Assembly: GCF_003269295.1 (NCBI RefSeq)
Contig: NZ_QLTT01000001.1
Location: 577,635-641,634 of the forward strand
DNA from: Lentzea atacamensis
GTDB lineage: Bacteria; Actinomycetota; Actinomycetes; Mycobacteriales; Pseudonocardiaceae
Length of the DNA stretch: 64,000 nucleotides
Direction of reading: 5' to 3'
The translations under genes were made by a program, and so were the position numbers. Of this stretch, positions 29,591-38,936 are shown one piece after another. The notes under the pieces are model-generated. The model saw only the letters and a list, made by a program, of their open reading frames with translations. It was not told where the DNA came from and made no database searches. Position 1 is the stretch's first letter. Each line of letters starts with the position of its first letter.

Positions 29591-30907
29591 ATGAGGGAAG
29601 TTCTGCAGTCAGCGACGGACATGCGTTCGCGGGTGACCGGATGGATGAGCAAGCGGCTGCTCGCTCACCTCAGCCGGACCGGCTTCGACCTCGAGTCGTC
29701 GTGGTTCGTGCCGTCGCGCGTGCTGGCACCACTGCGGCGCAACGGGCTGAACCCGGTGCCCGAGCTGGCGCGGATGCAGGCACAGGGGCCGATCACGCGT
29801 TTGCCGCTGCCGGTGACGGTGTGGCTCGTGACCGGCTACGAGGCGTCGAAGCGCGTCCTGGTGGACGTCGAGTCGTTCAGCAACGACTTCGGCCACTTCA
29901 AGGAGCTGGGGCTGTTCGCGGAGGAGGCACCCGGCGGGCTCGGGTTCAGCGACCCGCCGGAGCACACGCGGCTGCGCAAGGTGCTGACGCCGGAGTTCAC
30001 CATGCGGCGGCTGTCCCGGCTCATCCCGCGCATCGAGGCCATCGTCGCCGACCAGCTGGACCTGATGTCCATGAAGGACGGCCCGGTCGACCTCGTCGAG
30101 GACTTCGCCATGCCAGTGCCGGCGCTCACGATCTGCGAGCTGCTGGGCGTGCCCGCGAGCGAGCGCGAGGAGTTCCAGCGGCGCAGCGTCGCCCGGTTCG
30201 ACCTGGGTGGTGCCGCGACGGCGTCGTTGTCCGCGGTGTCGGAGTCGGTCGTCTACTTCCGGGAGCTGGTGCGTGCCCAGCGGCTCGCGCCCACCGACGG
30301 GCTGCTCGGCGAGCTCATCCGCAAGCACGGTGACGAGCTGGAGGACGACGAGCTCGCGGGCCTGGCCGACGGGCTGCTCACCGGCGGGTTCGAGACGACC
30401 GCGAGCATGATCTCGCTCGGCACGCTCGCGATGCTGCGGTCCCCCGGCCTGTTCGGCCGGGTCCGCGACGACGACGAGGCCGTGGGCGGCGTGGTCGACG
30501 AACTGCTGCGCCACCAGTCCGTCGTGCAGGTGGCGTTCCTCCGCGTCGCGCGCAAGGACGTCGACGTCGCGGGAACGAAGGTGCGGGCGGGTGACATCGT
30601 CGCGTGCTCGCTGTCGCAGGCCAACCGCGACCCGGGCGTCTACGCCTCGCCGGACGACATCCAGCCGGACAGGGCCGCCGGCCAGCACCTCGCGTTCGGC
30701 TACGGCGCGCACCGCTGCATCGGCGCCGAGCTCGCGAAGATGGAGCTGCGGATCGCGTACCCGGCGCTCGTCCGCCGGTTCCCCGAGATGCGGCTGGCGG
30801 TGGACCCCGCGGCGCTGTCGTTCCGCAAGCTCTCCATCGTCTACGGGCTGCACTCGCTGCCGATCCACCTCGGCAAGCACGCCAGCCCGATCCATCCGGA
30901 TCTTTGA
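29591..30907 (+). CDS. Cytochrome P450
   Basis: A 438-residue soluble bacterial P450 monooxygenase. The I-helix oxygen-activation motif is GGFETTAS, the K-helix ExxR is DELLRHQ, and the heme loop is FGYGAHRCIGAE with C376 as thiolate ligand. The I-helix has Gly-Phe where most bacterial P450s have Gly-His. No ferredoxin or ferredoxin reductase is encoded nearby, so it must use electron partners from elsewhere. ATG 29591 was chosen because upstream codons precede the repeats and lack a ribosome-binding site. The substrate is unknown. Direct and inverted repeats in the upstream region suggest dedicated regulation. Confidence 0.92.
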   Translation: MREVLQSATDMRSRVTGWMSKRLLAHLSRTGFDLESSWFVPSRVLAPLRRNGLNPVPELARMQAQGPITRLPLPVTVWLVTGYEASKRVLVDVESFSNDFGHFKELGLFAEEAPGGLGFSDPPEHTRLRKVLTPEFTMRRLSRLIPRIEAIVADQLDLMSMKDGPVDLVEDFAMPVPALTICELLGVPASEREEFQRRSVARFDLGGAATASLSAVSESVVYFRELVRAQRLAPTDGLLGELIRKHGDELEDDELAGLADGLLTGGFETTASMISLGTLAMLRSPGLFGRVRDDDEAVGGVVDELLRHQSVVQVAFLRVARKDVDVAGTKVRAGDIVACSLSQANRDPGVYASPDDIQPDRAAGQHLAFGYGAHRCIGAELAKMELRIAYPALVRRFPEMRLAVDPAALSFRKLSIVYGLHSLPIHLGKHASPIHPDL

Positions 30908-30958
30908 CAGAGGCGGGTGGGGGATGGCCTGATACACCCAACTTTTGCAGATCGGGGT

Positions 30959-30975
30959 TGAGGGTTCATCCCTCA
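30959..30975. terminator. Small hairpin after the P450 gene
   Basis: TGAGGG (30959-30964) pairs perfectly with CCCTCA (30970-30975) around a 5-base loop. It lies 52 bases after the P450 stop. There is no T tract; it is a weak terminator or operator candidate. Confidence 0.35.
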
Positions 30976-30999
30976 TGCCTTCGTGTTCGCGATCCAAGA

Positions 31000-31041
31000 G
31001 TCTTTACCTACCAACGCAAACCGCGACCGGAAGGTAAAGAC
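31000..31041 (+). promoter_or_regulatory. Inverted repeat that can mask a ribosome-binding site
   Basis: GTCTTTACC (31000-31008) and GGTAAAGAC (31033-31041) are perfect 9-base arms separated by 24 bases. The 3' arm ends one base before the ATG at 31043 and shares AAGG of the ribosome-binding site. It could fold in the mRNA leader and hinder translation, or be a two-half-site operator. Confidence 0.5.
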
Positions 31042-31042
31042 A

Positions 31043-31966
31043 ATGATCCGCAAGGCCATCATCGCCGCCGCCACCCTCTCGACCATCGCGCTCCCGGCCG
31101 TCGCCGCCGCCGACCCGGTCATCGGCCAGCCGACGCCGTGCGTGAAGGTCACCGACCTGGTGGGTCCCGACTTCTCCGTGAAGCAGTGCGGGATCAGCGA
31201 CGTCGACCAGCACCGCGCGGGTCTGGAGAGCAACGGTGGCGCGTACTGCGGCCCGGCTTCGCTCTACAACGTGCTGCACTACTGGGCGCACGAGAAGAAC
31301 GCGCCGGTCGGCTGGCTGACCACGAAGGTCAAGGAGCTCGACCCGCAGGACCAGACCGACTACAACGTCATCACCAACTCGATCTGGCGAATCGGCGTGG
31401 ACGCCAAGTACGACGGCGGCACCAGGATGAGCAACCTGCGCAACGCCTGGATGATCGCCACCAAGCCTGCCCGTGACGCCGGTTGGGCCGCGGTCACCGC
31501 GGGGGTGGACAGCAACGGCGCCGCGGACTTCGGCGGCGACCTGGCGAAGAAGCTGGCCCGCGGACCCGTGCAGATGGTCTACGGCCGCTACTCGGAGGGC
31601 CCGCAGAACAGCCTGCAGCGCGGCGGTGGCCACATCGTCACGCTGGTCTCCGTCGACGGTTCCTTCGGCGGCAACACCCTGCAGGTCCGCTACATGGACC
31701 CGGGCCGCGCCTCCGACCACGGCGTGGGCGACTACCTGAAGACCCAGTCCGACTACGCGACGCTCAACGCGACGCTGACCAAGAAGGCCGTCTACGAGTA
31801 CATCCCGGTCAAGGACAACCCGGACACCGCGATGGACGAGAGCCTCACGCCGGGCACCTACCGCTGGGTGACTCGCTGGCAGCTCACGACGCCGGGCTCG
31901 ACCGCGCCGACCACGCAGCTGGTCGAGGGCTACAACTGGTTCGACATGGCGCCGCCGGTCGGCTGA
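31043..31966 (+). CDS. Secreted papain-like (C39-type fold) protein
   Basis: A 307-residue exported protein. A Sec signal (MIRKAIIAAATLSTIALPAVAAA) is followed by a mature chain with Y-C69-GPASLYNVLHYW, the shape of a cysteine-peptidase N-terminal helix, and later GGGH197-IVTLVSVDG, the shape of the His-containing strand. A third catalytic residue was not assigned; RYMDPG may supply an Asp. The protein resembles C39-like or papain-fold domains seen in secreted actinomycete proteins, but no characterised homologue is recognised. ATG 31043 has GGAAGG upstream. It is a single-gene unit ended by a strong terminator. Confidence 0.6.
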   Translation: MIRKAIIAAATLSTIALPAVAAADPVIGQPTPCVKVTDLVGPDFSVKQCGISDVDQHRAGLESNGGAYCGPASLYNVLHYWAHEKNAPVGWLTTKVKELDPQDQTDYNVITNSIWRIGVDAKYDGGTRMSNLRNAWMIATKPARDAGWAAVTAGVDSNGAADFGGDLAKKLARGPVQMVYGRYSEGPQNSLQRGGGHIVTLVSVDGSFGGNTLQVRYMDPGRASDHGVGDYLKTQSDYATLNATLTKKAVYEYIPVKDNPDTAMDESLTPGTYRWVTRWQLTTPGSTAPTTQLVEGYNWFDMAPPVG

Positions 31967-31977
31967 TCACCGCGACG

Positions 31978-32005
31978 AGGCCACCCCGGACTCGGGGTGG
32001 CCTTT
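31978..32005 (+). terminator. Strong intrinsic terminator
   Basis: An 11-bp perfect stem (AGGCCACCCCG at 31978-31988 with CGGGGTGGCCT at 31993-32003) has a 4-base loop GACT and is followed by TTTC. It begins 12 bases after the stop of the secreted protein gene. Confidence 0.85.
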
Positions 32006-32011
32006 CGGCGT

Positions 32012-32690
32012 TCACTCACGGACACCGATCGTGTGGATGGGTGTGGGGCGCAACGACAAGCGGGTGGACACCGCGATCGACACGGCGCCCAGCAGGGCCG
32101 CTCCGGCGAGCACGCCGAGGTAGACCCAGATCGAGCCGCTCGGCAGCGGGACACCGGTGAAGCCGATCGCCAGCAGGGTGAGGGGCAGTGCGGCCACCGC
32201 CGTGCCGAGCACCGCGGCGAGACCGACTGTCACCAGCGCCTCCGCCCGCATCATCCGCACGATCTGCCGGCGTCCGGTGCCGACCAGGCGCAGCAGGGCG
32301 AACTCACGCCGCCGTGCCGCCGTGGACATCACGAGCGTGTTGGACACCGAGATCGCGAAGTCCGAGGATGACGCCGACGGCGACCAGGTTGAGCAGGAAC
32401 TGGGTCCGCTGGTCGCCCTGGTCCTGCGCCGCCACCCGCTCGGTCACCGTCAGCCCCGGATAGCGGCTGACCAGGTCCTTCAGCGCGGAGGCGGTGCCGG
32501 ACCTCACGGGCACCGCGCTGTCCAGGCCGGCGCTGGTGTGGGCGCGGGCGTCGGCGGCGGACAGCACGTGATCGCCGAACCCGGGCGTCCGGAACGATCA
32601 CGCAGGCTGCCCGGACCGAGGTAGAGCCTGCTCCACCCCGGCGCGAGTTCGTCGGCACGGACAGATCCGGCCACCCGGATTCGTCGGCTA
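32012..32690 (-). pseudogene. Frameshifted FtsX-like ABC permease remnant
   Basis: The 3' part (32012 to about 32360) encodes the last two or three membrane segments of an FtsX/MacB-type permease: SNTLVMSTAARRREFALLRL, then hydrophobic helices and PTPIHTIGVRE. Upstream, NLVAVGVILG continues the same protein in another frame; dropping one A in the ctcggacttcgc stretch near 32362 would restore FAISVSNTLV. A second shift separates LSAADARAHTSAGL from DELAPGWSRLYLGPGSL. The N-terminal region is absent. No ATPase partner is present, so the transporter is dead. Confidence 0.8.
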
Positions 32691-32776
32691 CGACGAGGTG
32701 ACCGCGGGGGCGCCGGACCTAACGTTGGCATGATCGTGGAAGAGGGTGCGGCCGAACTGACGAGGGGACCCGGATC

Positions 32777-35700
32777 GTGACCACCATCGAAGACCTGTAC
32801 GGCCACGCGCTGCCCGAGCAGCCCGCGGTGTCGCCGGACGGCACCGAGATCGTCTACGTCCTGCGCACCACCGACCGCGAGGGCGATCGCGACGTGCGCG
32901 CGCTGTGGCGAGTCTCCGGTGGCAGCACGAAACAGCTGACCAGAGGCACGTCCGACACGTCTCCCGCGTGGTCGCCGAACGGCAGCCGCATCGCGTTCCT
33001 GCGCGCCCAGGACGGGCCGGCGCAGGTGTGGCTGCTGCCCGCGCACGGCGGCGAGCCCGAGCAGCTGACGTCACTGCCGCTCGGCGCCGGCGCACCGGTG
33101 TGGAGCGCGGACGGCAAGCACCTCGCGTTCCCGGCGCCGGTCGACGTCGCGGACGCCTCTGCACCGGTCGTCGCGAGCCGGCTCGACTACAAGTCCGACG
33201 GCTCCGGCTTTCTCCGCGGCATCCGCACTCATCTGCACGTGCTCGACGTGGAAAGCCGTGAGGTCCGGCAGATCACCGACGGCGACTGGCACGCCGGTGC
33301 GCCCGCGTGGTCACCGGACGGCACCAGCCTCGCGTTCCCGGCGTCCCGTGACGAGGACGCCGACCTGACGTTCCGCGTGGCGGTGCACGTCGTCGAGGTC
33401 TCCGGACGTGCGGAACCGAAGCTGGCCGGGCTCGCCGAGGGCCAGGCCGCGACGGTCACGTGGACGGAGGACGGCCTGCTCGTCACCGGACGGACCACCG
33501 CCGGAGCCGGACACCTCAGCCTGCTGCACCTCTCGCTCGACGGCCAGGTGCGCGACCTGTCCGCACCGCTGGACCGCAACGTGATGCCCGGTGAGGCCGG
33601 CTACCCCGGCGGACCACCAGCGCTGAACGGAAACGCGGTGCTGTTCTGCGCTCGCGACCGCGGATGCACGCAGCTCTACTCGGTGGACCTCGGCGGCGGC
33701 ACGCCTCAGCTCGTCGTCGGCGGAGATTCCCGAGTCGTCGCAGGGCTTTCGGTCGGCAGCGGGATCGCGGCGATCGTGCTCGGCACGCCGACCTCGTACG
33801 GTGAGGTCGCCACCGTCGACCTGACGACCGGCGAGCTGACCGTCCACACCGAACACAACAGGACCGATCTCTTCGTCCGCGAGGAGCGCGAGTTCACCAT
33901 CTCCGACGGCACGGTCGTGCACGGCTGGCTGGTGCGCGACCCGTCCCGCACCGGTCCGCGACCGCTCCTGCTGGACGTCCACGGCGGCCCGCACAACGCG
34001 TGGAACGGCGCCGCCGACCCGGTGCACCTCTACCACCAGGTCCTCGCGCGGCAGGGCTGGACGATCCTGGTCCTCAACCCGCGCGGCAGCGACGGCTACG
34101 GCGAAGCCTTCTACACCGCCGCGATCGGCGCCTGGGGCAAGGCCGACGCCCGGGACCTCCTGGAGCCGATCGACCAGCTGGTGGCCGAGAACCTCGCCGA
34201 CCCGGCGAAGCTCGCCGTCACCGGATACAGCTACGGCGGCTACCTGACCTGCTATCTGACCAGCCGCGACACCAGGTTCGCCGCGGCCGTCGCCGGTGGT
34301 GTGGTGAGCGACCTGAGCAGCATGGCGGGCACGTCCGACGGCGGGCGTTACCTGACCGAGCTGGAGCTGGGCGGTCCCGGTGAGCACATCGCCGAGCTCT
34401 CCCCGTTCACGCTCGTCGACGAGGTCCGCACGCCCACGCTGATCTATCACGGCGCGAGTGACGACCGGTGTCCCGCCGGTCAGGCCGAGCAGTGGTTCAG
34501 CGCGCTGCGCCAGAACGGTGTGCCGAGCAAGCTGGTGCTCTACCCCGGCGAGTCGCACCTGTTCATCCTCGACGGCAAGCCGTCGCACCGCGAGGACTTC
34601 AACCGCCGGGTCGTGGACTGGGTGCGCGAACACGCCGAGAAACGCGTCCCGCTCGACGCGAAGCACTGGCAGCGCAGGCTTTCCGCGCTCGCGAAGAAGC
34701 ACGGCGTCCCCGGCGCGGCACTCGGCATCCTCCGGGACGACGAGATCGTCCAGGCGCACCACGGCGTGCTGAACACCGCGACCGGGGTTGAGGTCACCGA
34801 CGACTCGATGTTCCAGATCGGCTCCATCAGCAAGGTGTGGACGACCACCGTCGTCATGCAGCTCGTCGACGAGGGACTGCTCGACCTCGACGCGCCGATC
34901 ATCGACGTGCTGCCCGAGCTGAAGCTCACGGATCCCGTGGCGGAGCGGAAGGTGACGATGCGGCACCTGCTCACGCACACCAGTGGCATCGACGGCGACG
35001 TCTTCACCGACACCGGCCGCGGCGACGACTGCCTGGAGCGCTACACGGAGCTGCTCGCGGACGCCGCCCAGAACCACCCGCTCGGAGCCACGTTCTCCTA
35101 CTGCAACTCGGGTTTCGCGCTGGCGGGCCGGGTGGTCGAGAAGCTCACCGGCCGGACGTGGGACGCGGCGGTGAGGGAGAGGCTCTTCGCACCGCTCGGC
35201 CTCACCCGCACCGGCACCCTGCCGGAGGAGGCACTGCTGCACCGCGCCGCCGTCGGTCACGTCACCGAGGACGGCAGGACCGAACCGGTGTCGGTGTGGG
35301 CGCTGCCGCGCTCGGTCGGCCCGGCCGGGACGATCTTCGCGACGGCCGCCGACGTGCTGGCGTTCGCGCGAATGCACCTCGGCGGCGGGATCACGCGGGA
35401 CGGCACACGGGTGCTGACGGGGACGGCGGCCAAGGCGATGACCGAGAAGCAGACCGGCCTGCCCGACCCGAACGCGCTGGCCGACTCGTGGGGTCTCGGC
35501 TGGATCCGGTTCGGCTGGGACGGCCAGCGGCTGGTCGGCCACGACGGCAACACGATCGGCCAGTCCGCGTTCCTGCGGCTGTTGCCGGAGCAGGGCCTGG
35601 CGGTCACGTTGCTGACCAACGGCGGCCACACGCGCGAGCTGTACCTGGACCTGTACCGGGAGATCTTCGCCGAGCTGGCAGGTGTCGCCATGCCCCGTCC

Positions 35701-36007
35701 GCCGGAGCCCGCCGAGGCACCTCCCGCCGTGGACCACGCGCGGTACGCCGGCCGGTACGAGCGTGCTTCCGTGCGCTTCGACATCACCGAGGGCGAACAC
35801 GGGCTGCGGCTGAAGACGACGGTGACGGGGTCGTTGGCCGGACTCCTCCCGGAGCCGCCGGAGGTCGACCTCGTGCCGATCGGCGACTCGACGTTCCTGT
35901 GCCGGGACTCCGAGGACGAGAGCTGGAGGTCCGTCGTGTTCTACGAGCTGCCCACCGGTGAGCGGTACGTGCACGCCGGTCTCCGCGCCACTCCGAAGGT
36001 GTCCTGA
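32777..36007 (+). CDS. S9 prolyl-oligopeptidase fused to a serine beta-lactamase-fold hydrolase
   Basis: A 1076-residue cytoplasmic double hydrolase. Residues 1-380 form a WD/propeller region (repeated AWSPDGTSLAF). About 390-630 is an S9 alpha/beta hydrolase with nucleophile S485 in GYSYGGY, Asp in ASDDRC (562/563) and H594 in ESHLF. About 635-970 is a class C beta-lactamase / D-aminopeptidase-type domain with S683-I-S-K686, Y775-C-N and a GHDG loop. The last ~100 residues (YAGRYERASVRFD) form a beta-barrel like those after D-aminopeptidases. Start GTG 32777. It heads an operon with M20, GNAT and racemase genes, implying release of amino acids, possibly D-amino acids, from peptides. Confidence 0.88.
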   Translation: MTTIEDLYGHALPEQPAVSPDGTEIVYVLRTTDREGDRDVRALWRVSGGSTKQLTRGTSDTSPAWSPNGSRIAFLRAQDGPAQVWLLPAHGGEPEQLTSLPLGAGAPVWSADGKHLAFPAPVDVADASAPVVASRLDYKSDGSGFLRGIRTHLHVLDVESREVRQITDGDWHAGAPAWSPDGTSLAFPASRDEDADLTFRVAVHVVEVSGRAEPKLAGLAEGQAATVTWTEDGLLVTGRTTAGAGHLSLLHLSLDGQVRDLSAPLDRNVMPGEAGYPGGPPALNGNAVLFCARDRGCTQLYSVDLGGGTPQLVVGGDSRVVAGLSVGSGIAAIVLGTPTSYGEVATVDLTTGELTVHTEHNRTDLFVREEREFTISDGTVVHGWLVRDPSRTGPRPLLLDVHGGPHNAWNGAADPVHLYHQVLARQGWTILVLNPRGSDGYGEAFYTAAIGAWGKADARDLLEPIDQLVAENLADPAKLAVTGYSYGGYLTCYLTSRDTRFAAAVAGGVVSDLSSMAGTSDGGRYLTELELGGPGEHIAELSPFTLVDEVRTPTLIYHGASDDRCPAGQAEQWFSALRQNGVPSKLVLYPGESHLFILDGKPSHREDFNRRVVDWVREHAEKRVPLDAKHWQRRLSALAKKHGVPGAALGILRDDEIVQAHHGVLNTATGVEVTDDSMFQIGSISKVWTTTVVMQLVDEGLLDLDAPIIDVLPELKLTDPVAERKVTMRHLLTHTSGIDGDVFTDTGRGDDCLERYTELLADAAQNHPLGATFSYCNSGFALAGRVVEKLTGRTWDAAVRERLFAPLGLTRTGTLPEEALLHRAAVGHVTEDGRTEPVSVWALPRSVGPAGTIFATAADVLAFARMHLGGGITRDGTRVLTGTAAKAMTEKQTGLPDPNALADSWGLGWIRFGWDGQRLVGHDGNTIGQSAFLRLLPEQGLAVTLLTNGGHTRELYLDLYREIFAELAGVAMPRPPEPAEAPPAVDHARYAGRYERASVRFDITEGEHGLRLKTTVTGSLAGLLPEPPEVDLVPIGDSTFLCRDSEDESWRSVVFYELPTGERYVHAGLRATPKVS

Positions 36008-36008
36008 C

Positions 36009-37073
36009 ATGAACCTGCTCCACGACGTCGAACGGCTCGTGTCCTGCGAGTCGCCGTCCACCGACCTCGCGGCGGTCGCCCGCAGCGCGGACGTCACCGC
36101 CGAGGTGGGCTCCGCGCTGCTCGGCGCACCCGCGGAACGGATCGTGCTCGACGGTCACACGCATCTGCGGTGGCGGCTGGGTTCCGGGCCGCGCAGGGTG
36201 TTGCTGCTCGGCCACCACGACACGGTGTGGCCGATCGGGACCCTGGAACGGATTCCGTTCGAGGTGCGCGACGGCGTGCTGCGCGGGCCGGGCTGCTTCG
36301 ACATGAAGACGGGACTCGCGATGATCTTCCACGCGGTGGCGGCACTGGGTTCTCCCGACGGCGTCACGGTTCTGGTCACCGGCGACGAGGAGATCGGATC
36401 GCCGTCGTCGCGCGGGCTGATCGAGGCCGAGGCACGGGAGCACCGGGCCGTGCTGGTCACCGAGGGATCGGCGGACGGCGGCGCGCTGAAGACCGAGCGC
36501 AAGGGCACGTCGATGTACGAGGTCACCTTGCACGGCCGGGCCGCGCACGCCGGTCTCGAACCCGAACGCGGTGTCAGCGCGACGATCGAAGCCGCGCACC
36601 AGGTCCTGGCCGTCGCGCGGCTGGCGGATCCCGCTGCCGGCACCACCGTTGTGCCGACCGTGCTTTCGGCGGGCACGACTGCGAACACCGTGCCCGCGCA
36701 AGGGAAGTTCATGGTCGACGTGCGCGTGCGGGACCTCGCCGAGCAACTTCGCGTGGACGAGGCGATGCGCGCGCTGCAGCCGGTGGTCGACGGGGCGAAG
36801 ATCGAGGTGACCGGTGGCCCGAACCGCGCGCCGATGGAGCTCTCGGCCTCCGCGGGACTGTTCGCACTGGCGTCCAGGCTCCTTCCGGGGATCACCCAGG
36901 CCGCGGTCGGCGGTGCGTCCGACGGCAACTTCACCGCAGGCGTGGGGGTTCCGACGCTCGACGGACTTGGTGCCGTCGGTGGTGGCGCACACGCCGAGAG
37001 CGAGCACGTCCTGGTGTCCGAGCTCGTCCCGCGCACCACGCTGCTCACCGCACTCGTGAGGGAGCTGACATGA
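36009..37073 (+). CDS. M20 metallopeptidase / N-acyl amino acid deacylase
   Basis: A 354-residue M20 hydrolase of the carboxypeptidase G2 / ArgE type. Zinc ligands and catalytic residues are visible in LLLGHHDTVW, GCFDMKTG, TGDEEIGS and the late GGGAHAESEH; the dimerisation domain starts near KTERKGTSMYEV with RAAHAG. No signal peptide. It starts one base after the S9 fusion's stop and overlaps the GNAT gene by ATGA. With the GNAT and the enolase-superfamily racemase it fits the desuccinylase of the D- to L-amino acid conversion pathway, removing succinate from N-succinyl-L-amino acids. This specificity is inferred from context. Confidence 0.88.
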   Translation: MNLLHDVERLVSCESPSTDLAAVARSADVTAEVGSALLGAPAERIVLDGHTHLRWRLGSGPRRVLLLGHHDTVWPIGTLERIPFEVRDGVLRGPGCFDMKTGLAMIFHAVAALGSPDGVTVLVTGDEEIGSPSSRGLIEAEAREHRAVLVTEGSADGGALKTERKGTSMYEVTLHGRAAHAGLEPERGVSATIEAAHQVLAVARLADPAAGTTVVPTVLSAGTTANTVPAQGKFMVDVRVRDLAEQLRVDEAMRALQPVVDGAKIEVTGGPNRAPMELSASAGLFALASRLLPGITQAAVGGASDGNFTAGVGVPTLDGLGAVGGGAHAESEHVLVSELVPRTTLLTALVRELT

Positions 37074-37822
37074 TCATCCGGCAACTCTCCGAGCACAAAG
37101 AACTCCTTGCCGCGCAACGGTTGTACGAGTCGATCTGGCGTTCTGCCACTCCCCCGATGACCGCCGAGCTGATGCGCGCGCTGCTCAAGTCCGGCAACTA
37201 CGTGGCCGGCGCCTTCGACGGCGAGGACCTCGTCGGTGCGTGCGCGGCGTTCTGCTCGCCACCCGCAGAGAGCTCGTTGCACAGCCACATCGCCGGGGTT
37301 GCGCCGGGCATGCGCGGACGCGACATCGGGTACGCGTTGAAGCTGGACCAGCGGGAGTGGGCACTGGCACGCGGGATCAAGACGATCACCTGGACGTTCG
37401 ACCCGCTCGTGCGCCGCAACGCCCACTTCAACCTCGCCAAGCTCGGCGCGGACGCCACCGACTACGTGCCCGACCTGTACGGCCCCATGTCCGACGACAT
37501 CAACAGCGGCGGGGAGAGCGATCGGCTCCTCGTCACCTGGGACCTGACAGCCAACCGGCCGCGCGGCGTCAGCGCGGCCGGCGTGGTCGGGCTGGGGATC
37601 TCCGCGGACGGCCTGCCGGTGCCGGGCACCACCGCGGGCCACACCGTGCTGGTCGCGGTGCCGCCGGACATCGAGACGGTGCGGGCCACGAACCCGGCCG
37701 CGGCGAACGAATGGCGTCACGCCGTGCGCGACGTGCTCGGCGGGCTGCTCGCCGCGGGCGCCCGCGTCACCGGGTTCGACAGGTCCGGGTGGTACGTCGT
37801 CGAAAGGAACGATGCGTCATGA
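37070..37822 (+). CDS. GNAT N-acyltransferase (N-succinyltransferase candidate)
   Basis: A 250-residue GNAT protein. The acyl-CoA-binding loop is GVAPGMRGRDIGYALK, and the conserved WTFDPLVRRNAHFNLAKLGA followed by DLYGPMSDDINSG is typical of the GNAT subfamily found beside N-succinylamino acid racemases. It should transfer succinyl from succinyl-CoA to the amino group of a D-amino acid, giving the racemase substrate. It overlaps both neighbours by four bases (ATGA), showing tight co-translation. ATG 37070 is the natural start, since any upstream start would lie in the M20 gene. Confidence 0.85.
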   Translation: MIIRQLSEHKELLAAQRLYESIWRSATPPMTAELMRALLKSGNYVAGAFDGEDLVGACAAFCSPPAESSLHSHIAGVAPGMRGRDIGYALKLDQREWALARGIKTITWTFDPLVRRNAHFNLAKLGADATDYVPDLYGPMSDDINSGGESDRLLVTWDLTANRPRGVSAAGVVGLGISADGLPVPGTTAGHTVLVAVPPDIETVRATNPAAANEWRHAVRDVLGGLLAAGARVTGFDRSGWYVVERNDAS

Positions 37823-38916
37823 AGCTCACCGGTGTGGAGCTCCGCTGGGTCGAGATGCCCTTGAAATCACCGTTCCGGACGTCGTTCGGCACGCAGACCG
37901 TGCGCTCGTTGCTGCTGCTGCGTGCCGTCACCGACGAGGGCGAGGGCTGGGGCGAGTGCGTCGCGATGGCCGACCCGGTCTATTCGCCGGAGTACACCGA
38001 GGGCAGCGCCGACGTGCTGCGCCGGTTCCTGGTCCCGGCTTTGACAGGACCTGTCGACGGGGTGTCGGTCGCTCCCCGGCTGGCCAGGTTCCACGGGCAC
38101 CGGATGGCCAAGGGCGCGCTGGAGATGGCGGTGCTCGACGCCGAGCTGCGCGCGCGTGGGGTGTCGTTCGGCCGTGAGCTGGGCGCTGTCCGCGACCGCG
38201 TGCCGTGCGGGGTGTCGGTCGGGATCATGAACTCGATCCCGGAGCTGCTCGACGCCGTCGGCGGTCACGTCGACGAGGGGTACGCCCGGATCAAGCTGAA
38301 AATCGAACCGGGCTGGGACGTCGAGCCGGTGCGCGCGGTCCGCGAGCGGTTCGGCGACGTGCTGCTGCAGGTCGACGCGAACACCGCCTACACGCTCGCC
38401 GACGCCCGCCACCTCGCCCGGCTCGACCCGTTCGACCTGCTGCTGATCGAGCAGCCGCTGCCGGAGGAGGAGATCCTCGCCCACGCCGAGCTCGCGAAGA
38501 TCGTGCGCACGCCGATCTGCCTGGACGAGTCGATCACCTCGGCCCGTTCCGCCGCCGACGCCATCAGGCTCGGCGCCTGCCAGGTCGTCAACATCAAGCC
38601 GGGCAGGGTCGGCGGCTACCTGGAGGCCCGCCGCATCCACGACGTCTGCGCGGCGCACGGCGTCGCGGTGTGGTGCGGTGGCATGCTCGAAACGGGCATC
38701 GGCCGTGCCGCGAACGTGGCGCTGGCGGCGTTGCCCGGCTGCACGCTGCCGGGTGACACCTCCGCGTCGGACCGCTACTACCAGGTGGACGTCACCGAGC
38801 CGTTCGTGCTCGACGAGGGCCACCTGACCGTGCCGACCGGACCGGGCCTCGGTGTGACGCCGTTGCCGGACGTGCTCGACGCCGTCACCGTGAAGACGGA
38901 GTGGATTCCTCTGTAG
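37819..38916 (+). CDS. Enolase-superfamily N-succinylamino acid racemase / OSBS
   Basis: A 365-residue muconate-lactonizing-subgroup enzyme. The catalytic lysines K159-x-K161 (IKLKI) and K260 (NIKPGR) flank the metal ligands D186 (QVDAN), E211 (LIEQP) and D236 (CLDES). Family members are o-succinylbenzoate synthases, N-succinylamino acid racemases, or both. No other menaquinone gene is adjacent, whereas a GNAT and an M20 hydrolase are, which favours the racemase role. It overlaps the GNAT gene by ATGA and is followed 20 bases later by the PucR regulator gene. Confidence 0.9.
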   Translation: MKLTGVELRWVEMPLKSPFRTSFGTQTVRSLLLLRAVTDEGEGWGECVAMADPVYSPEYTEGSADVLRRFLVPALTGPVDGVSVAPRLARFHGHRMAKGALEMAVLDAELRARGVSFGRELGAVRDRVPCGVSVGIMNSIPELLDAVGGHVDEGYARIKLKIEPGWDVEPVRAVRERFGDVLLQVDANTAYTLADARHLARLDPFDLLLIEQPLPEEEILAHAELAKIVRTPICLDESITSARSAADAIRLGACQVVNIKPGRVGGYLEARRIHDVCAAHGVAVWCGGMLETGIGRAANVALAALPGCTLPGDTSASDRYYQVDVTEPFVLDEGHLTVPTGPGLGVTPLPDVLDAVTVKTEWIPL

Positions 38917-38936
38917 ACGGTTGGCAGGGTGTCGGT

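Noticed and set aside
37819-38916. Menaquinone gene menC
   Set aside because: The enzyme family fits, but no men genes are adjacent, while GNAT and M20 genes indicate an N-succinylamino acid racemase role.
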